A DNA stretch of 59,837 nucleotides from contig JAFSUI010000011.1 of NCBI GenBank assembly GCA_017445315.1, forward strand, positions 1 to 59,837, given 5' to 3'. A program made the translations under genes and the position numbers. This stretch comes from Bacillota bacterium (GTDB lineage: Bacteria > Bacillota > Clostridia > Peptostreptococcales > Anaerovoracaceae). The notes under the pieces were generated by a model. It searched no databases. It saw nothing but the letters and a program-made list of their open reading frames with translations, and was not told where the DNA came from. Below, piece by piece: positions 38,072 to 45,546 of the stretch. The stretch's first letter is position 1. Every line of letters starts with the position of its first letter.

Positions 38072-39226
38072 TTAGGCACCCAGCAAAGGCTGGTCGTGGT
38101 CAAACAAAATACAATTTATATCCATGATATTTGTAATCCGATTATCTATGCAGTATTCCATAATGATATCGAACTCACTACTTTTAGAAAGAGTCATGCC
38201 CGCTCTACCAAGAAGATCCAGAGTCTCATCCAGATTTAGCTCAAGCGCAATCGCAAACGCAAGCACGGTCTGCTTGGATGGCTTATAATCAACATTGCTC
38301 TTAATCTTTGAAAAGAGCCGTCTATCTATATTTGCCTTCTTGTAAACAACCGAGTCTTTCAGTCCTTTACGATCAATGATGCGAAACAGGCTTTCTTGGA
38401 ACGTGGCCCCTTTGTTCTTAAGGCGCTCATCGATACCGATCGCATCTGCGCTTGCATCCACGATTGCACCTGCGCTTGCATCCACACTCATATTTATCGG
38501 AGATGAAAGCTCTTGGTAATCATCAAGCTCACTTAACAAAAGGTCCGGACTCATAGATTCCGAAAGCGCATCAAAAACAGTTTGCTCTAGGCGCGGTTCT
38601 CTCTCTCGCACGTTCGCTGCAGCATCTAGAAGCCTCCGCCTCCGTTTTGCAAACGGATACGAGGATTCAGTTGGATACTCGCGTTCTTGGCGCTGCAGAA
38701 TTTCATTTTCTTTTATGTACTCCGTCACATCGCTGAACAGTTTACCGGAGAGAACAAAGGCCTCCTTGTCATAAACAACCATGTAAACGGTCATATCATT
38801 CTCAAACAAGAACGAACTGATTTCCGCGATAGCAATCTTAAGAGCCAGGTCTTTTGGAAAGCCGTACGTCCCGGTTGCTATAAGCGGAAACGCAATCGAT
38901 TCACAGTCATTTTCTTTCGCAAGGTTGAGAGCGTTGCGATAGCATGATGCGACCGTTTCCGCCTCGCCATGGTCACCGCCCTGCCAAACAGGCCCGACAG
39001 TATGAATGATATATTTTGCAGAAAGCTTAAATGCAGGAGTTACAGCAGCGGCGCCAGGCACCATCCGTCCTATCTTGGCACGCTCAGCAAGAAGCTCCTC
39101 TGCACCCGCCGCAGCATAAATAGCGCTATCCACACCCGCACCGTAGGCGACCTCCGGATTAGCCGTATTAACGATAGCGTCCGCCTCAACTTTTGTTATG
39201 TCATTTCTTATTATTTCTAAAGGCAT
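38072..39226 (-). CDS. Macrodomain protein with C-terminal helical regulatory-like domain
   Basis: 384 residues. Macrodomain at about 1-175: IVNTANPEVAYGAGVDSAI, YIIHTVGPVW and FPLIATGTYGFP are the ADP-ribose-binding loops. A charged linker follows (about 190-275), with a short duplication VDASAGAIVDASADAI, then a helical C-terminal domain (FQESLFRIIDRKGL, RRLFSKIKSN, KQTVLAFAIALELNLDETLD) that looks like an XRE-type fold. The likely role is binding or removal of ADP-ribose, possibly tied to DNA binding. It has its own transcript, upstream of the VWA/ADP-ribosylglycohydrolase pair on the same strand. Confidence 0.85.
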   Translation of the reverse strand: MPLEIIRNDITKVEADAIVNTANPEVAYGAGVDSAIYAAAGAEELLAERAKIGRMVPGAAAVTPAFKLSAKYIIHTVGPVWQGGDHGEAETVASCYRNALNLAKENDCESIAFPLIATGTYGFPKDLALKIAIAEISSFLFENDMTVYMVVYDKEAFVLSGKLFSDVTEYIKENEILQRQEREYPTESSYPFAKRRRRLLDAAANVREREPRLEQTVFDALSESMSPDLLLSELDDYQELSSPINMSVDASAGAIVDASADAIGIDERLKNKGATFQESLFRIIDRKGLKDSVVYKKANIDRRLFSKIKSNVDYKPSKQTVLAFAIALELNLDETLDLLGRAGMTLSKSSEFDIIMEYCIDNRITNIMDINCILFDHDQPLLGA

Positions 39227-39253
39227 GGGTCCTCCTTAGATAAAACACTATTC

Positions 39254-39658
39254 CTACTCACATATAACTGCTCGCGCAAGCAAGGCATCCGAAAGCACCT
39301 TGGAAAAGTTCAGATGGTTCTTTTCACCATAAGTATTTAGCCACGCAGGAATAGTTATATTCTTTCGGACGGCTTTGTTGCCATACTTCTCTGCATACGC
39401 ATCAATATCTAAAAGGAGAAGATTCACAAATGCGCCTTTTCTCTTCACCACGATTTCTTGTTGTTTGCTCGGCGCCGGAAAATCGTTGCCCTCTTCAAGC
39501 TCCGAAAGAATCCATCCCGAAGCCGCATCAATTCCCATTTCAATAGCTTCCGCAAGTGTCTCACCTTCCGTCACGCACCCTGGAAGATCCGGCACCTCAA
39601 CCGTATAACCCTCACCTTTTCTATCCGGTATAAAAATTGCTGGATATATAAGTTTCAT
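39254..39658 (-). CDS. hicB: HicB-family antitoxin-like protein, solitary
   Basis: 134 residues from ATG 39658 (AAAGGAG nine bases before). The HicB partial RNase-H-like fold is seen in YTVEVPDLPGCVTEGETLAE and the C-terminal ribbon-helix-helix-like part in RKNITIPAWLNTYGEK. Normally it would neutralise HicA, a small mRNA interferase. No HicA-sized double-stranded-RNA-binding frame lies next to it in either direction, so this is an orphan antitoxin or regulator. Confidence 0.85.
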   Translation of the reverse strand: MKLIYPAIFIPDRKGEGYTVEVPDLPGCVTEGETLAEAIEMGIDAASGWILSELEEGNDFPAPSKQQEIVVKRKGAFVNLLLLDIDAYAEKYGNKAVRKNITIPAWLNTYGEKNHLNFSKVLSDALLARAVICE

Positions 39659-39803
39659 AAGACATATCTCCTTTAATCTTTTATGCCTGCTTGATTTAAT
39701 TATACGTATAATGCGCATAATGTCAAAGAACGTTTTTTGTGCTCCTATCTTCCTATCCTTCTATGGGGAAGTCAATAGCGTTCTAGGGGAATTATTTAGA
39801 CAA

Positions 39804-39840
39804 TTAAAAATACCGGCCCTCTTCACACGAAGACCGGTAT
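39804..39840 (-). terminator. Terminator directly after repeat array A (minus strand)
   Basis: ATACCGG and CCGGTAT form the outer stem (39810-39816 and 39834-39840), TCTTC/GAAGA the inner stem around ACAC, and TTTTTAATT follows on the minus strand. It begins eight bases beyond the end of repeat array A. Confidence 0.8.
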
Positions 39841-39848
39841 GTAAACCA

Positions 39849-40134
39849 GGTTTTGCTCTGCCAAACTTGGTTTTCTGTGGCAAAGGCGCTCTTTTGCTCA
39901 ATTTCCCGTGGCAAAGGCATACTTTTGCCCGTTTGCCACAGGTTTTGCTCTGCCGCGCTTGATTTTCTGTGGCAGACGCGCTCCTTTGCTCAATTTCCCG
40001 TGGCAACGGCACGCTTTTTCCCGTTTGCCACAGGTTTTGCTCTGCCAAACTTGATTTTCTGTGGCAAACGCACTCTTTTGCTTAATTTCCCGTGGCAAAG
40101 GCACTCTTTTGCCCGTTTGCCACAGGTTTTGCTC
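39849..40134 (-). repeat. 92-bp tandem repeat array A (three units plus a partial)
   Basis: Units begin at 39871, 39963 and 40055, exactly 92 bp apart; a 22-bp partial copy occupies 39849-39870. On the plus strand each unit has CTGTGGCAAA near its start, CCGTGGCAAA in the middle and the inverse TTTGCCACAG after it. On the minus strand the first arm (CCTGTGGCAAA) can therefore pair with either TTTGCCACGGG (near) or TTTGCCACAG (far). The array lies between the abrB stop (40255) and a terminator, so it would be the 3' untranslated region of the relBE-abrB transcript. Short reading frames across it are a by-product: 92 is not divisible by three. The rest of 39719-40254 holds nothing else that I can identify. 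Confidence 0.9.
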
Positions 40135-40254
40135 GAAAAGCGGCCTTGTGCTGTTTGAGATAAAGTAGGTTGCACCATTTACTATAATTCCAGAAATTCT
40201 ACAACCGATATTATGCGCGGTGTTATAGCTATATATTGGTGTCGATCATTACCT

Positions 40255-40530
40255 TCATTTACGCTTGCTCTTGCGCCTGCTCTCAGTGATCCAGTCGGCG
40301 ATTTCCTCTTCAGTAGCAAATCCAGCTTTTTTGGCTTTGCCCTTCATCTGCTTCTGGAATTGCTCCAGGGCATAAACCGCCGAGCTAATAACCTTAACAT
40401 TATTTCCTTCAACAATAAACGTGACTCTATCGCCTTCATCTATGCCGAGGACTTCTCTCACCTTTTTAGGAATTGTGACTTGTCCTTTTGACATAACTCT
40501 TACGTCTTTAATAAATGTAACTCGCGCCAT
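40255..40530 (-). CDS. AbrB/MazE/SpoVT-type DNA-binding protein
   Basis: 91 residues. A swapped-hairpin AbrB domain, VMSKGQVTIPKKVREVLGI then GDRVTFIVEGNNVKVI, is followed by a basic helical tail (KMKGKAKKAG-like, ending RRKSKRK). Proteins of this size are transcription factors or MazE/VapB-like antitoxins. It lies 14 bases after a RelE-like toxin gene, forming a three-gene leftward set with relB and relE; no PIN or MazF toxin follows. It may help to repress the operon. Confidence 0.88.
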   Translation of the reverse strand: MARVTFIKDVRVMSKGQVTIPKKVREVLGIDEGDRVTFIVEGNNVKVISSAVYALEQFQKQMKGKAKKAGFATEEEIADWITESRRKSKRK

Positions 40531-40544
40531 ATTTATTACCCCAC

Positions 40545-40913
40545 TTACGGTCTATACTTCGCTCTTGCTTTCTCATTCAATACGCCATACATCTTCACTA
40601 GTTCTTTTTCTTGATCTTTCTTTACGTATATTACAGCGATGATTTGCACTACATCAGTTTTATCATTCACCCAGAAATAGATGTAATAGTTTTTCACTTT
40701 TATCTTGCGAATGCCGTAGTCACCCCACGGTTTTTCTTCTATTGTTTTAATTCTCTTGGGCATTGTAGAAAGGGACCGAATTGCGTCAAAGATACTGTCA
40801 ATCGTGTTTTTAGCAGCAATTGGCGACATGAGAAAAAGCTCTATATACTGACGTATAGAGAATAATTGCAATCTAGCTTGTTCAGTTATTTTGATGGAAT
40901 ATGTTTTCATCAA
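40545..40913 (-). CDS. RelE/ParE-family toxin
   Basis: 122 residues: YSIKITEQARLQLFSIRQYI at the start, PKRIKTIEEKPWGDYGIRKI and then KNYYIYFWVNDKTDVVQIIA, the RelE/ParE fold. It is either a ribosome-dependent mRNA interferase or a gyrase inhibitor; sequence alone does not decide. The start overlaps the antitoxin stop (ATGATGAAA region at 40910-40913), as is usual for type II pairs. Confidence 0.88.
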   Translation of the reverse strand: MMKTYSIKITEQARLQLFSIRQYIELFLMSPIAAKNTIDSIFDAIRSLSTMPKRIKTIEEKPWGDYGIRKIKVKNYYIYFWVNDKTDVVQIIAVIYVKKDQEKELVKMYGVLNEKARAKYRP

Positions 40914-41212
40914 AGTCCCTTCTTCAGTTCCTCAAAAACATCCTCTGCGGCATACGAAATGTCTTCAACTGCCTGCTTGTATCCTGTGGCCATCATCATA
41001 TTGAATTCTTCATCTGTCATGCTGTCGCGCGCCGGCACCGGCTGCTGAAGCGTTGCGGGAAACGGAAGCCCGTTATGCATAATGATCTGCCTGTAGAACA
41101 TATCTATCGCAACTGAACGAGGAATGCCGATTGCATCCAAAATGGCCTCCGCATTTTCTTTGACCTCGCTATTTATCTTGGCATGTATGTTTGCATCCTT
41201 TATTGCTGCCAT
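40910..41212 (-). CDS. RelB/DinJ-family antitoxin
   Basis: 100 residues. An N-terminal ribbon-helix-helix (DANIHAKINSEVKENAEAIL, DAIGIPRSVAIDMFYRQI) typical of RelB/DinJ for DNA binding and dimerisation, then a flexible C-terminus (NMMMATGYKQAVEDI) that would wrap the toxin. It is the first gene of the relB-relE-abrB set and probably represses its own promoter. AAGGAAG precedes the ATG. Confidence 0.9.
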   Translation of the reverse strand: MAAIKDANIHAKINSEVKENAEAILDAIGIPRSVAIDMFYRQIIMHNGLPFPATLQQPVPARDSMTDEEFNMMMATGYKQAVEDISYAAEDVFEELKKGL

Positions 41213-41300
41213 AACAATACTCTTCCTTTCTATGATTCTTTTACTATATTATAAACAAAAGTGTTGCGATTCGCAACACTTTTATAGATATTACAAAGAC

Positions 41301-41332
41301 AAAATGCCGACCCCCTTTCACAGGAGTCGGCA
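41301..41332 (-). terminator. Terminator directly after repeat array B (minus strand)
   Basis: TGCCGAC and GTCGGCA form the stem (41305-41311 and 41326-41332), extended by CCT/AGG; TTTTGTC follows on the minus strand. It begins 12 bases beyond array B and also lies upstream of the relB start. Confidence 0.75.
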
Positions 41333-41344
41333 CTTGAACCTTGG

Positions 41345-41544
41345 TTTTCTGTGGCAAAGGCGCTCTTTTGTTCAATTTCCCGTGGCAAAGGCACTCTTTT
41401 GCCCGTTTGCCACAGGTTTTGCTCTGCCAAACATATTTTTCTGTGGCAAAGGCACTCTTTTGCTCAATTTCCCGTGGCAAAGGCATGCTTTTGCCCGTTT
41501 GCCACAGGTTTTGCTCTGCCAAACTTGATTTTCTGTGGCAAAGG
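41345..41544 (-). repeat. 92-bp tandem repeat array B (two units plus a partial)
   Basis: Units begin at 41345 and 41437, with a 16-bp partial at 41529. Sequence and arm arrangement match array A (CTGTGGCAAA, CCGTGGCAAA, TTTGCCACAG). It lies between the heavy-metal protein gene stop (41607) and a terminator on the minus strand, the same placement as array A. Confidence 0.9.
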
Positions 41545-41606
41545 AGGAGATGAAAAACGATTAGCTGGGTTTCTCCGGCAACGGAATATCAAGGTCTCTT
41601 TAAGAC

Positions 41607-41942
41607 CTATGTAGTTTGACTTATTTCAGTCACTTTGTATCCCGTATTATCCAGAAGGTTTTTTAGGGTATCATCGCTTTTCTTCACTTTGGATAGAACC
41701 TCTGCTCTCGCTTCACTAAGGTTAACTCTCGCCCAAATATCGTCATCACTATTTAATGCATTTTCTACACGGGCAGCGCAATTGCTACAGCTCATTCCTT
41801 CAATACCTAAATGATATTTGAATGGATAATGTTCCTCATTTCTATCTTTAATCTTATTTGATTTCACAGGTGCGGATGAACCACAACAGGTTGACTTTGC
41901 CTTACCTTTTTTCAACACTTTGATATACACTTTGATATACAC
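41607..41942 (-). CDS. Heavy-metal-associated (HMA) domain protein, CopZ-like
   Basis: About 105-111 residues. A Cys-containing N-terminal tail (KAKSTCCGSSAP) is followed by an HMA domain with the metal motif GMSCSNCAARVENALN near residue 50 and NLSEARAEVLSKVKKSD. It binds and passes copper or a similar soft metal. The start is unclear: the first codons come from a tandem 12-bp duplication (TGTATATCAAAG twice) offering GTG starts at 41942, 41930 and 41918. It resembles the detached N-terminus of a copper ATPase, but no ATPase gene is adjacent. Confidence 0.82.
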   Translation of the reverse strand: MYIKVYIKVLKKGKAKSTCCGSSAPVKSNKIKDRNEEHYPFKYHLGIEGMSCSNCAARVENALNSDDDIWARVNLSEARAEVLSKVKKSDDTLKNLLDNTGYKVTEISQTT

Positions 41943-41973
41943 CCATTCATAACATCTCTATATTTCATTTCAC

Positions 41974-42004
41974 AAAAATGCCCCACTCGGTAAGTGGGGC
42001 ATTT
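41974..42004. terminator. Terminator after the choloylglycine hydrolase gene
   Basis: AAATGCCCCACT / AGTGGGGCATTT, a perfect 12-bp stem around CGGTA, with T-rich flanks (TTTTTG on the minus strand). It lies 16 bases after the hydrolase stop. Confidence 0.88.
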
Positions 42005-42019
42005 GCTCAAGATACAAAA

Positions 42020-43021
42020 TCACAAATTATTTTTAATGCTTCTTTTGCTTCCGGCATCAGGAGAAAAAAGAACTACGCCGTCGACTTGCTCTCTTCCGTC
42101 CGGTTCGAATTCCTTAAGGCTAACCCCTTTGATCTCAGGGTCCTCATAAGTGTTATAGTAATATGTCTGAGTCGCAGATGAAAAGCCACCTGTGTAGATG
42201 GTTTTCTCGTATTCTCCATCCGCCATTCTGGCTGCACCATCTATCATTGCCACTCCGGAAAGTGTGTGAAAGAGCCTTGAAACGTTTTCCTCTTCTGTGG
42301 ACTTTGCCGGATAGTGAGTGTTTAAATATGCAGCGCGGACGAATCTCGATGTGGAATAATAATCACCCGGAAGCCCTCTCATCATCGCACCTGAACCAAA
42401 GGGCTTCATCTCAGCCTCCCGCCAGGTCACATTCTCAGGCATTTCACTCTCGAGATTCATATAATTGCGAAGGTTCTCCCTGTGCCATGCGAACCCGGGT
42501 TGATTGGTAAGTACATCAACATCATTATGAAATACTTCCAGCCCATTAGTGGTATACTCTACAACGATACTGCGCTTGGAATCTCCGATCATCCAATGCA
42601 GCATGGATACCGGATACTTGTCGTTGATGGGCTTTGCAACAATTGCCACATCCGCCAGGGCCCGTTCCACTTCATCTACACTTCCAAATTTCATTGCAAT
42701 CCACAACGGGAACTCATATGCGGCTATATTAACCTTACCCTCTACGGCTTCATTCTCATAATCCGTATAGCCCGGGAAATTGAGCCCTGCAATTGCGAGC
42801 CCAGCTTCATTACCGCAATCAAAATACAGCGGAACTCCCTCCTGAACTATGCCCATACCGATAAGTGCATATTCGGTCAGTATCTGTCCCATAAATGCAG
42901 AGTCAAGCCGGTACCCTCTCGGTGTTGCTATAACCTCCTGTCCGTACCCAACGGACCAATCAAGGTTTCTTCCAAAAAACATATTGTCGTTGTTATCGCT
43001 GAATCTAATACATGTACACAT
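42020..43021 (-). CDS. Choloylglycine hydrolase family protein (bile salt hydrolase / penicillin V acylase)
   Basis: 333 residues of the Ntn-hydrolase fold. Met1 is followed by the nucleophile Cys2 (MCTCIRFSDNN); Arg18 and Asp21 (GRNLDWS) match the catalytic Arg and Asp of bile salt hydrolases; VLTNQPGFAWH near 175 and STSRFVRAAY near 225 supply the Asn and Arg. It would cleave amide bonds of conjugated bile acids, penicillin V or acyl-homoserine lactones; the choice between them needs testing. No signal peptide, so it is cytoplasmic. It supports a gut habitat. GGGAGAG lies before the ATG. Confidence 0.93.
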   Translation of the reverse strand: MCTCIRFSDNNDNMFFGRNLDWSVGYGQEVIATPRGYRLDSAFMGQILTEYALIGMGIVQEGVPLYFDCGNEAGLAIAGLNFPGYTDYENEAVEGKVNIAAYEFPLWIAMKFGSVDEVERALADVAIVAKPINDKYPVSMLHWMIGDSKRSIVVEYTTNGLEVFHNDVDVLTNQPGFAWHRENLRNYMNLESEMPENVTWREAEMKPFGSGAMMRGLPGDYYSTSRFVRAAYLNTHYPAKSTEEENVSRLFHTLSGVAMIDGAARMADGEYEKTIYTGGFSSATQTYYYNTYEDPEIKGVSLKEFEPDGREQVDGVVLFSPDAGSKRSIKNNL

Positions 43022-43103
43022 AGACTCTCCCTCTTTTCTACGTATCAGGATTACAATTATACTATAGCAAACGTCCCTATATTAAGAAGCTAGTGACTTG
43101 TTC

Positions 43104-43481
43104 TTACTCCTTAATATTTTTGTGATGAAAAAGAATAATGTACTCTTTGCTATCCTTGGTCAGAAGCGCCGTTATGGATGAAGACGTCTCATGAGATTCA
43201 CCGAACAAAGAATAGCCTTGCAATTCAAAATACGATACCCCTTCATCAAAGTTGTTAACGTTTGCGCGCATACCCAGGAACCCATTCTGGAAGTTGTCTG
43301 CAGGAAAACGCGAGCATACCAAATCCAGTTTGTTTCCGTTGGCATTTTCTAAAACCGCATAATCTAGGAACTCAATCGGCGGTCTATGCTTCAGTTGAAA
43401 TCCAAGGTCTTCTGTGAATTTCTTAATTTCACCCTCTATGTCATCTGTATAGAAAACGGGATAAAAACTATTAACTATCAT
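43104..43481 (-). CDS. VOC/glyoxalase-fold protein
   Basis: 125 residues: NSFYPVFYTDDIEGEIKKF, VLENANGNKLDLVCSRFP and YFELQGYSLFGESHETSSS fit the paired beta-alpha-beta-beta-beta units of the vicinal oxygen chelate family. Members range from lyases to resistance proteins; metal ligands are not obvious here, so the function is open. AAGGAG lies before the ATG. Confidence 0.8.
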   Translation of the reverse strand: MIVNSFYPVFYTDDIEGEIKKFTEDLGFQLKHRPPIEFLDYAVLENANGNKLDLVCSRFPADNFQNGFLGMRANVNNFDEGVSYFELQGYSLFGESHETSSSITALLTKDSKEYIILFHHKNIKE

Positions 43482-43539
43482 TTTCTCTCCTTTCTAATAT
43501 CTTTTCTTCCGGTGCATTGCACAAGCTAAATGTCTCAAA

Positions 43540-44550
43540 TCACCTCTCCCTGCCAGAATACTTCGCTTCCAGCATCCTTACGTGAGAGAGGAACTCTTCA
43601 TCCTTAAATTCTCTTGCGCCAGCTGGGCATTTTCGGATGCAGGCTTGGCATTTAATGCAGATCCCGGGAGTTTCAAAAACTATTTTACCTCGGTGTTTTC
43701 CTTCGTCTAATCTGCTCTCCTCTATCATCGTCTTCTTTATCACGGTTTCTTCTAGCGTGGTCTCGTCTATCGCAACCTCCTCTATGCTTCCAACGGGACA
43801 GCTTGCTTTACAGATTCCGCAGCCGGTGCATTTTTCCGGATCGAGCACAGGCTTGGCCTTAAGAAAAGACGCCGGTGTTAGGTCTTCTTTTAAAGGTGTG
43901 TAATATGGAAGGAGGTCGCTTTCATCCCATGTTATTTCAATGGCCGCGCAGGATGCTGCATCGCCGGCTCCTGCTCCTGCACCATCTTCAGACTCAGTTC
44001 CAGTTCCATCGGCAACTCCGCCGCCCGCTCCTGCTCTTGCACCATCTCCTGCTCCGCACAGCTTCTCCGCTATTTCCGCCGCGAAGGCTTTGATGACCTT
44101 CTCGTCTTCCTCGTCCGGGCGGCCTTCTCCGACCTTGTCCGAAAAAGCGTGGCGAGAAACAAAGGCATTCATCCCGACCACCTTGAATCCGTTTTCTTTA
44201 AGCAAAAGCGCGAGCTCCCTCGGCGCGTCGCCCGGGCTTCTGTTTCCGAAGACGGCAATCGCCACCGCGATAGATGAGCCGTCGGATTTAATGAGCCTCT
44301 TTAGGTCAGGGAGGATCTTGTTGGGGAGCCGCCCCGCGTAGGTCGGCATTGCCACAACCACAAGATCGCGCGAGAAGCTTAACTCATCTTCCCGGGCTTG
44401 CGGACGGGTGATATCAAAATACTCTACTTCGCCTTCAGCATCGCCTCGCCCATTCATCATAGAAATGCTACGTGAAAGTTCCTGCGAAAATAATTTTGCT
44501 ATCTTCTCCGTTCCACCTGTTGGACTAAAATATACGGTTCTAATTTTCAT
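43540..44550 (-). CDS. EFR1-type flavodoxin-ferredoxin fusion protein
   Basis: 336 residues. The flavodoxin-like domain (VYFSPTGGTEKIAKLF at the start, VVVAMPTYAGRLP near 70) is joined to two 4Fe-4S motifs at about 240-310 (CTGCGICKASCPVGSI; CIKCQACIRKCPAGA). Between them lies a low-complexity Gly/Ala/Asp linker at about 170-205 (GAGDGARAGAGGG and similar), GC-rich and probably expandable. It moves electrons in anaerobic metabolism; partners are unknown. Confidence 0.88.
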   Translation of the reverse strand: MKIRTVYFSPTGGTEKIAKLFSQELSRSISMMNGRGDAEGEVEYFDITRPQAREDELSFSRDLVVVAMPTYAGRLPNKILPDLKRLIKSDGSSIAVAIAVFGNRSPGDAPRELALLLKENGFKVVGMNAFVSRHAFSDKVGEGRPDEEDEKVIKAFAAEIAEKLCGAGDGARAGAGGGVADGTGTESEDGAGAGAGDAASCAAIEITWDESDLLPYYTPLKEDLTPASFLKAKPVLDPEKCTGCGICKASCPVGSIEEVAIDETTLEETVIKKTMIEESRLDEGKHRGKIVFETPGICIKCQACIRKCPAGAREFKDEEFLSHVRMLEAKYSGRER

Positions 44551-44553
44551 TAT

Positions 44554-44706
44554 TTATTTTAACACCTTTTCAAATCTAAACATACCGTCAAGGTCGCCAT
44601 GCTCTTCCGGCAGTGCATCAGGGTCCTTTGGGTCGGGATGCATTTCGTTAAAGAACTCAACTATGCGGAAGCCGCATCGGTTCACATAGAAGTGAATATT
44701 CCGTTT
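44554..44706 (-). pseudogene. C-terminal fragment of a GNAT acetyltransferase
   Basis: Directly after the flavodoxin stop codon, another minus-strand frame reads [18 protein letters not shown], then [11 protein letters not shown] and FRFEKVLK, then a stop: the usual end of a GNAT acetyltransferase (FYxxxGF motif). About 50 codons remain and the first two thirds of the gene are missing. It sits in the gap between flavodoxin and the EFR1-type gene, a deletion scar. Confidence 0.7.
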
Positions 44707-45177
44707 CTACAGGCTCTCCACCCAGCTCTTCAGCTCCTCTTCCGAAGCGCCGACCGAGAACACTCTTGCATCCAGCACTTCCGGGTTTCCGGATAGATAC
44801 GGTCGGAGCTTCTCCACTGTCTTTCCCATCTCGCTTCCGCCGGACGTGGCAAAGAGCGCGACCTTCTTTCCGCCCCAATCGTAGCCCTTAACAAAAGTAT
44901 TGATGATGTTCGGCGCCGCAAAATACCAAATCGGGAAACCGATAAAGATTATGTCGTAGTCGTCCCAGCCTTCTACGCGGCCGACAACCGGAACATCCTT
45001 CTTGCCCATCTTTTCTTTGTTGCACCTGGACAAAGGATTCTTCCAATTGATTTCCTCTTTCGTGTACGGCTTCTCCGGCTTGATTTCAAAAGCGTCCGCC
45101 CCGATGGCCGCCGCAAACCTCTCCGCCAAAGCCTTGGTATTACCCTCAGCCGAAAAATATGTGACTAAAGTTTTCAT
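44707..45177 (-). CDS. Flavodoxin
   Basis: 156 residues with the FMN phosphate loop YFSAEGNTKALAERF, DYDIIFIGFPIWYFAAPNII and LFATSGGSEMGKTVEKLRP. It is a low-potential electron carrier or a flavodoxin-like quinone/thiol oxidoreductase. The segment YTKEEINWKNPLSRCNKE is typical of the Flavodoxin_4/NAD(P)H-oxidoreductase-like group. It ends exactly where the GNAT remnant begins. Confidence 0.92.
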   Translation of the reverse strand: MKTLVTYFSAEGNTKALAERFAAAIGADAFEIKPEKPYTKEEINWKNPLSRCNKEKMGKKDVPVVGRVEGWDDYDIIFIGFPIWYFAAPNIINTFVKGYDWGGKKVALFATSGGSEMGKTVEKLRPYLSGNPEVLDARVFSVGASEEELKSWVESL

Positions 45178-45192
45178 GTGTACCTCCGTGGT

Positions 45193-45390
45193 TTAGCTAT
45201 TTTCTTCCTCAGCATATTCGCTCAATTCAACATAATCATCATTTTCAACAAAGCCTCGCCTTAAGTAATCGAGACCGCCATCGACATGTACGCGCCCACA
45301 GGAGCATGCTTTAAGGTCGTGCGTATGTGTTGATTCAATCACATCGCCGCAGTGCTTGCATTGTATAGCGTTTCTTATTATTTTACGCAT
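45193..45390 (-). CDS. Small zinc-ribbon protein
   Basis: 65 residues. Two Cys pairs (IQCKHCGDVIE; KACSCGRVHVDGG) form a probable zinc ribbon, followed by a Tyr-rich acidic end (YVELSEYAEEENS). AAAGGGG lies before the ATG. It belongs to a small widespread group in Firmicutes; the function is unknown. Confidence 0.75.
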   Translation of the reverse strand: MRKIIRNAIQCKHCGDVIESTHTHDLKACSCGRVHVDGGLDYLRRGFVENDDYVELSEYAEEENS

Positions 45391-45465
45391 AATTCAGCCC
45401 CTTTCTCTCGAAACATTTATCTCTTATGCACCCAAGTTTCTGCTCCATTATATGTATCACTTCTA

Positions 45466-45499
45466 TTCCCCAAAATCACCTTTTTGCAGTTTTGGGGAA
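45466..45499. repeat. Perfect inverted repeat in an intergenic gap
   Basis: TTCCCCAAAA (45466-45475) and TTTTGGGGAA (45490-45499), perfect over 10 bp with a 14-base loop that contains a T-run. A smaller stem, CGGG/CCCG, follows. It lies about 50 bases after the stop of the large membrane protein gene. It could be a terminator without a clean T-tract or one copy of a dispersed palindrome. Confidence 0.6.
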
Positions 45500-45546
45500 C
45501 GGGCATCCCGCACTATCTGCCGCAGACTTTGCTCTCACCTTGGTCG

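Noticed and set aside
39659-39803. A hicA toxin gene next to hicB
   Set aside because: No frame of suitable length or with a HicA-like pattern exists on either strand here.
39761-40178. Several 60-100 codon frames across repeat array A (and similar ones in B and C)
   Set aside because: They are the same 92-bp repeat read in successive frames; 92 is not a multiple of three, none has a convincing ribosome-binding site, and the DNA pattern is one of paired arms, not codons.
39849-41544. CRISPR array
   Set aside because: Units are directly joined 92-bp copies with no variable spacers, and no cas genes are present.
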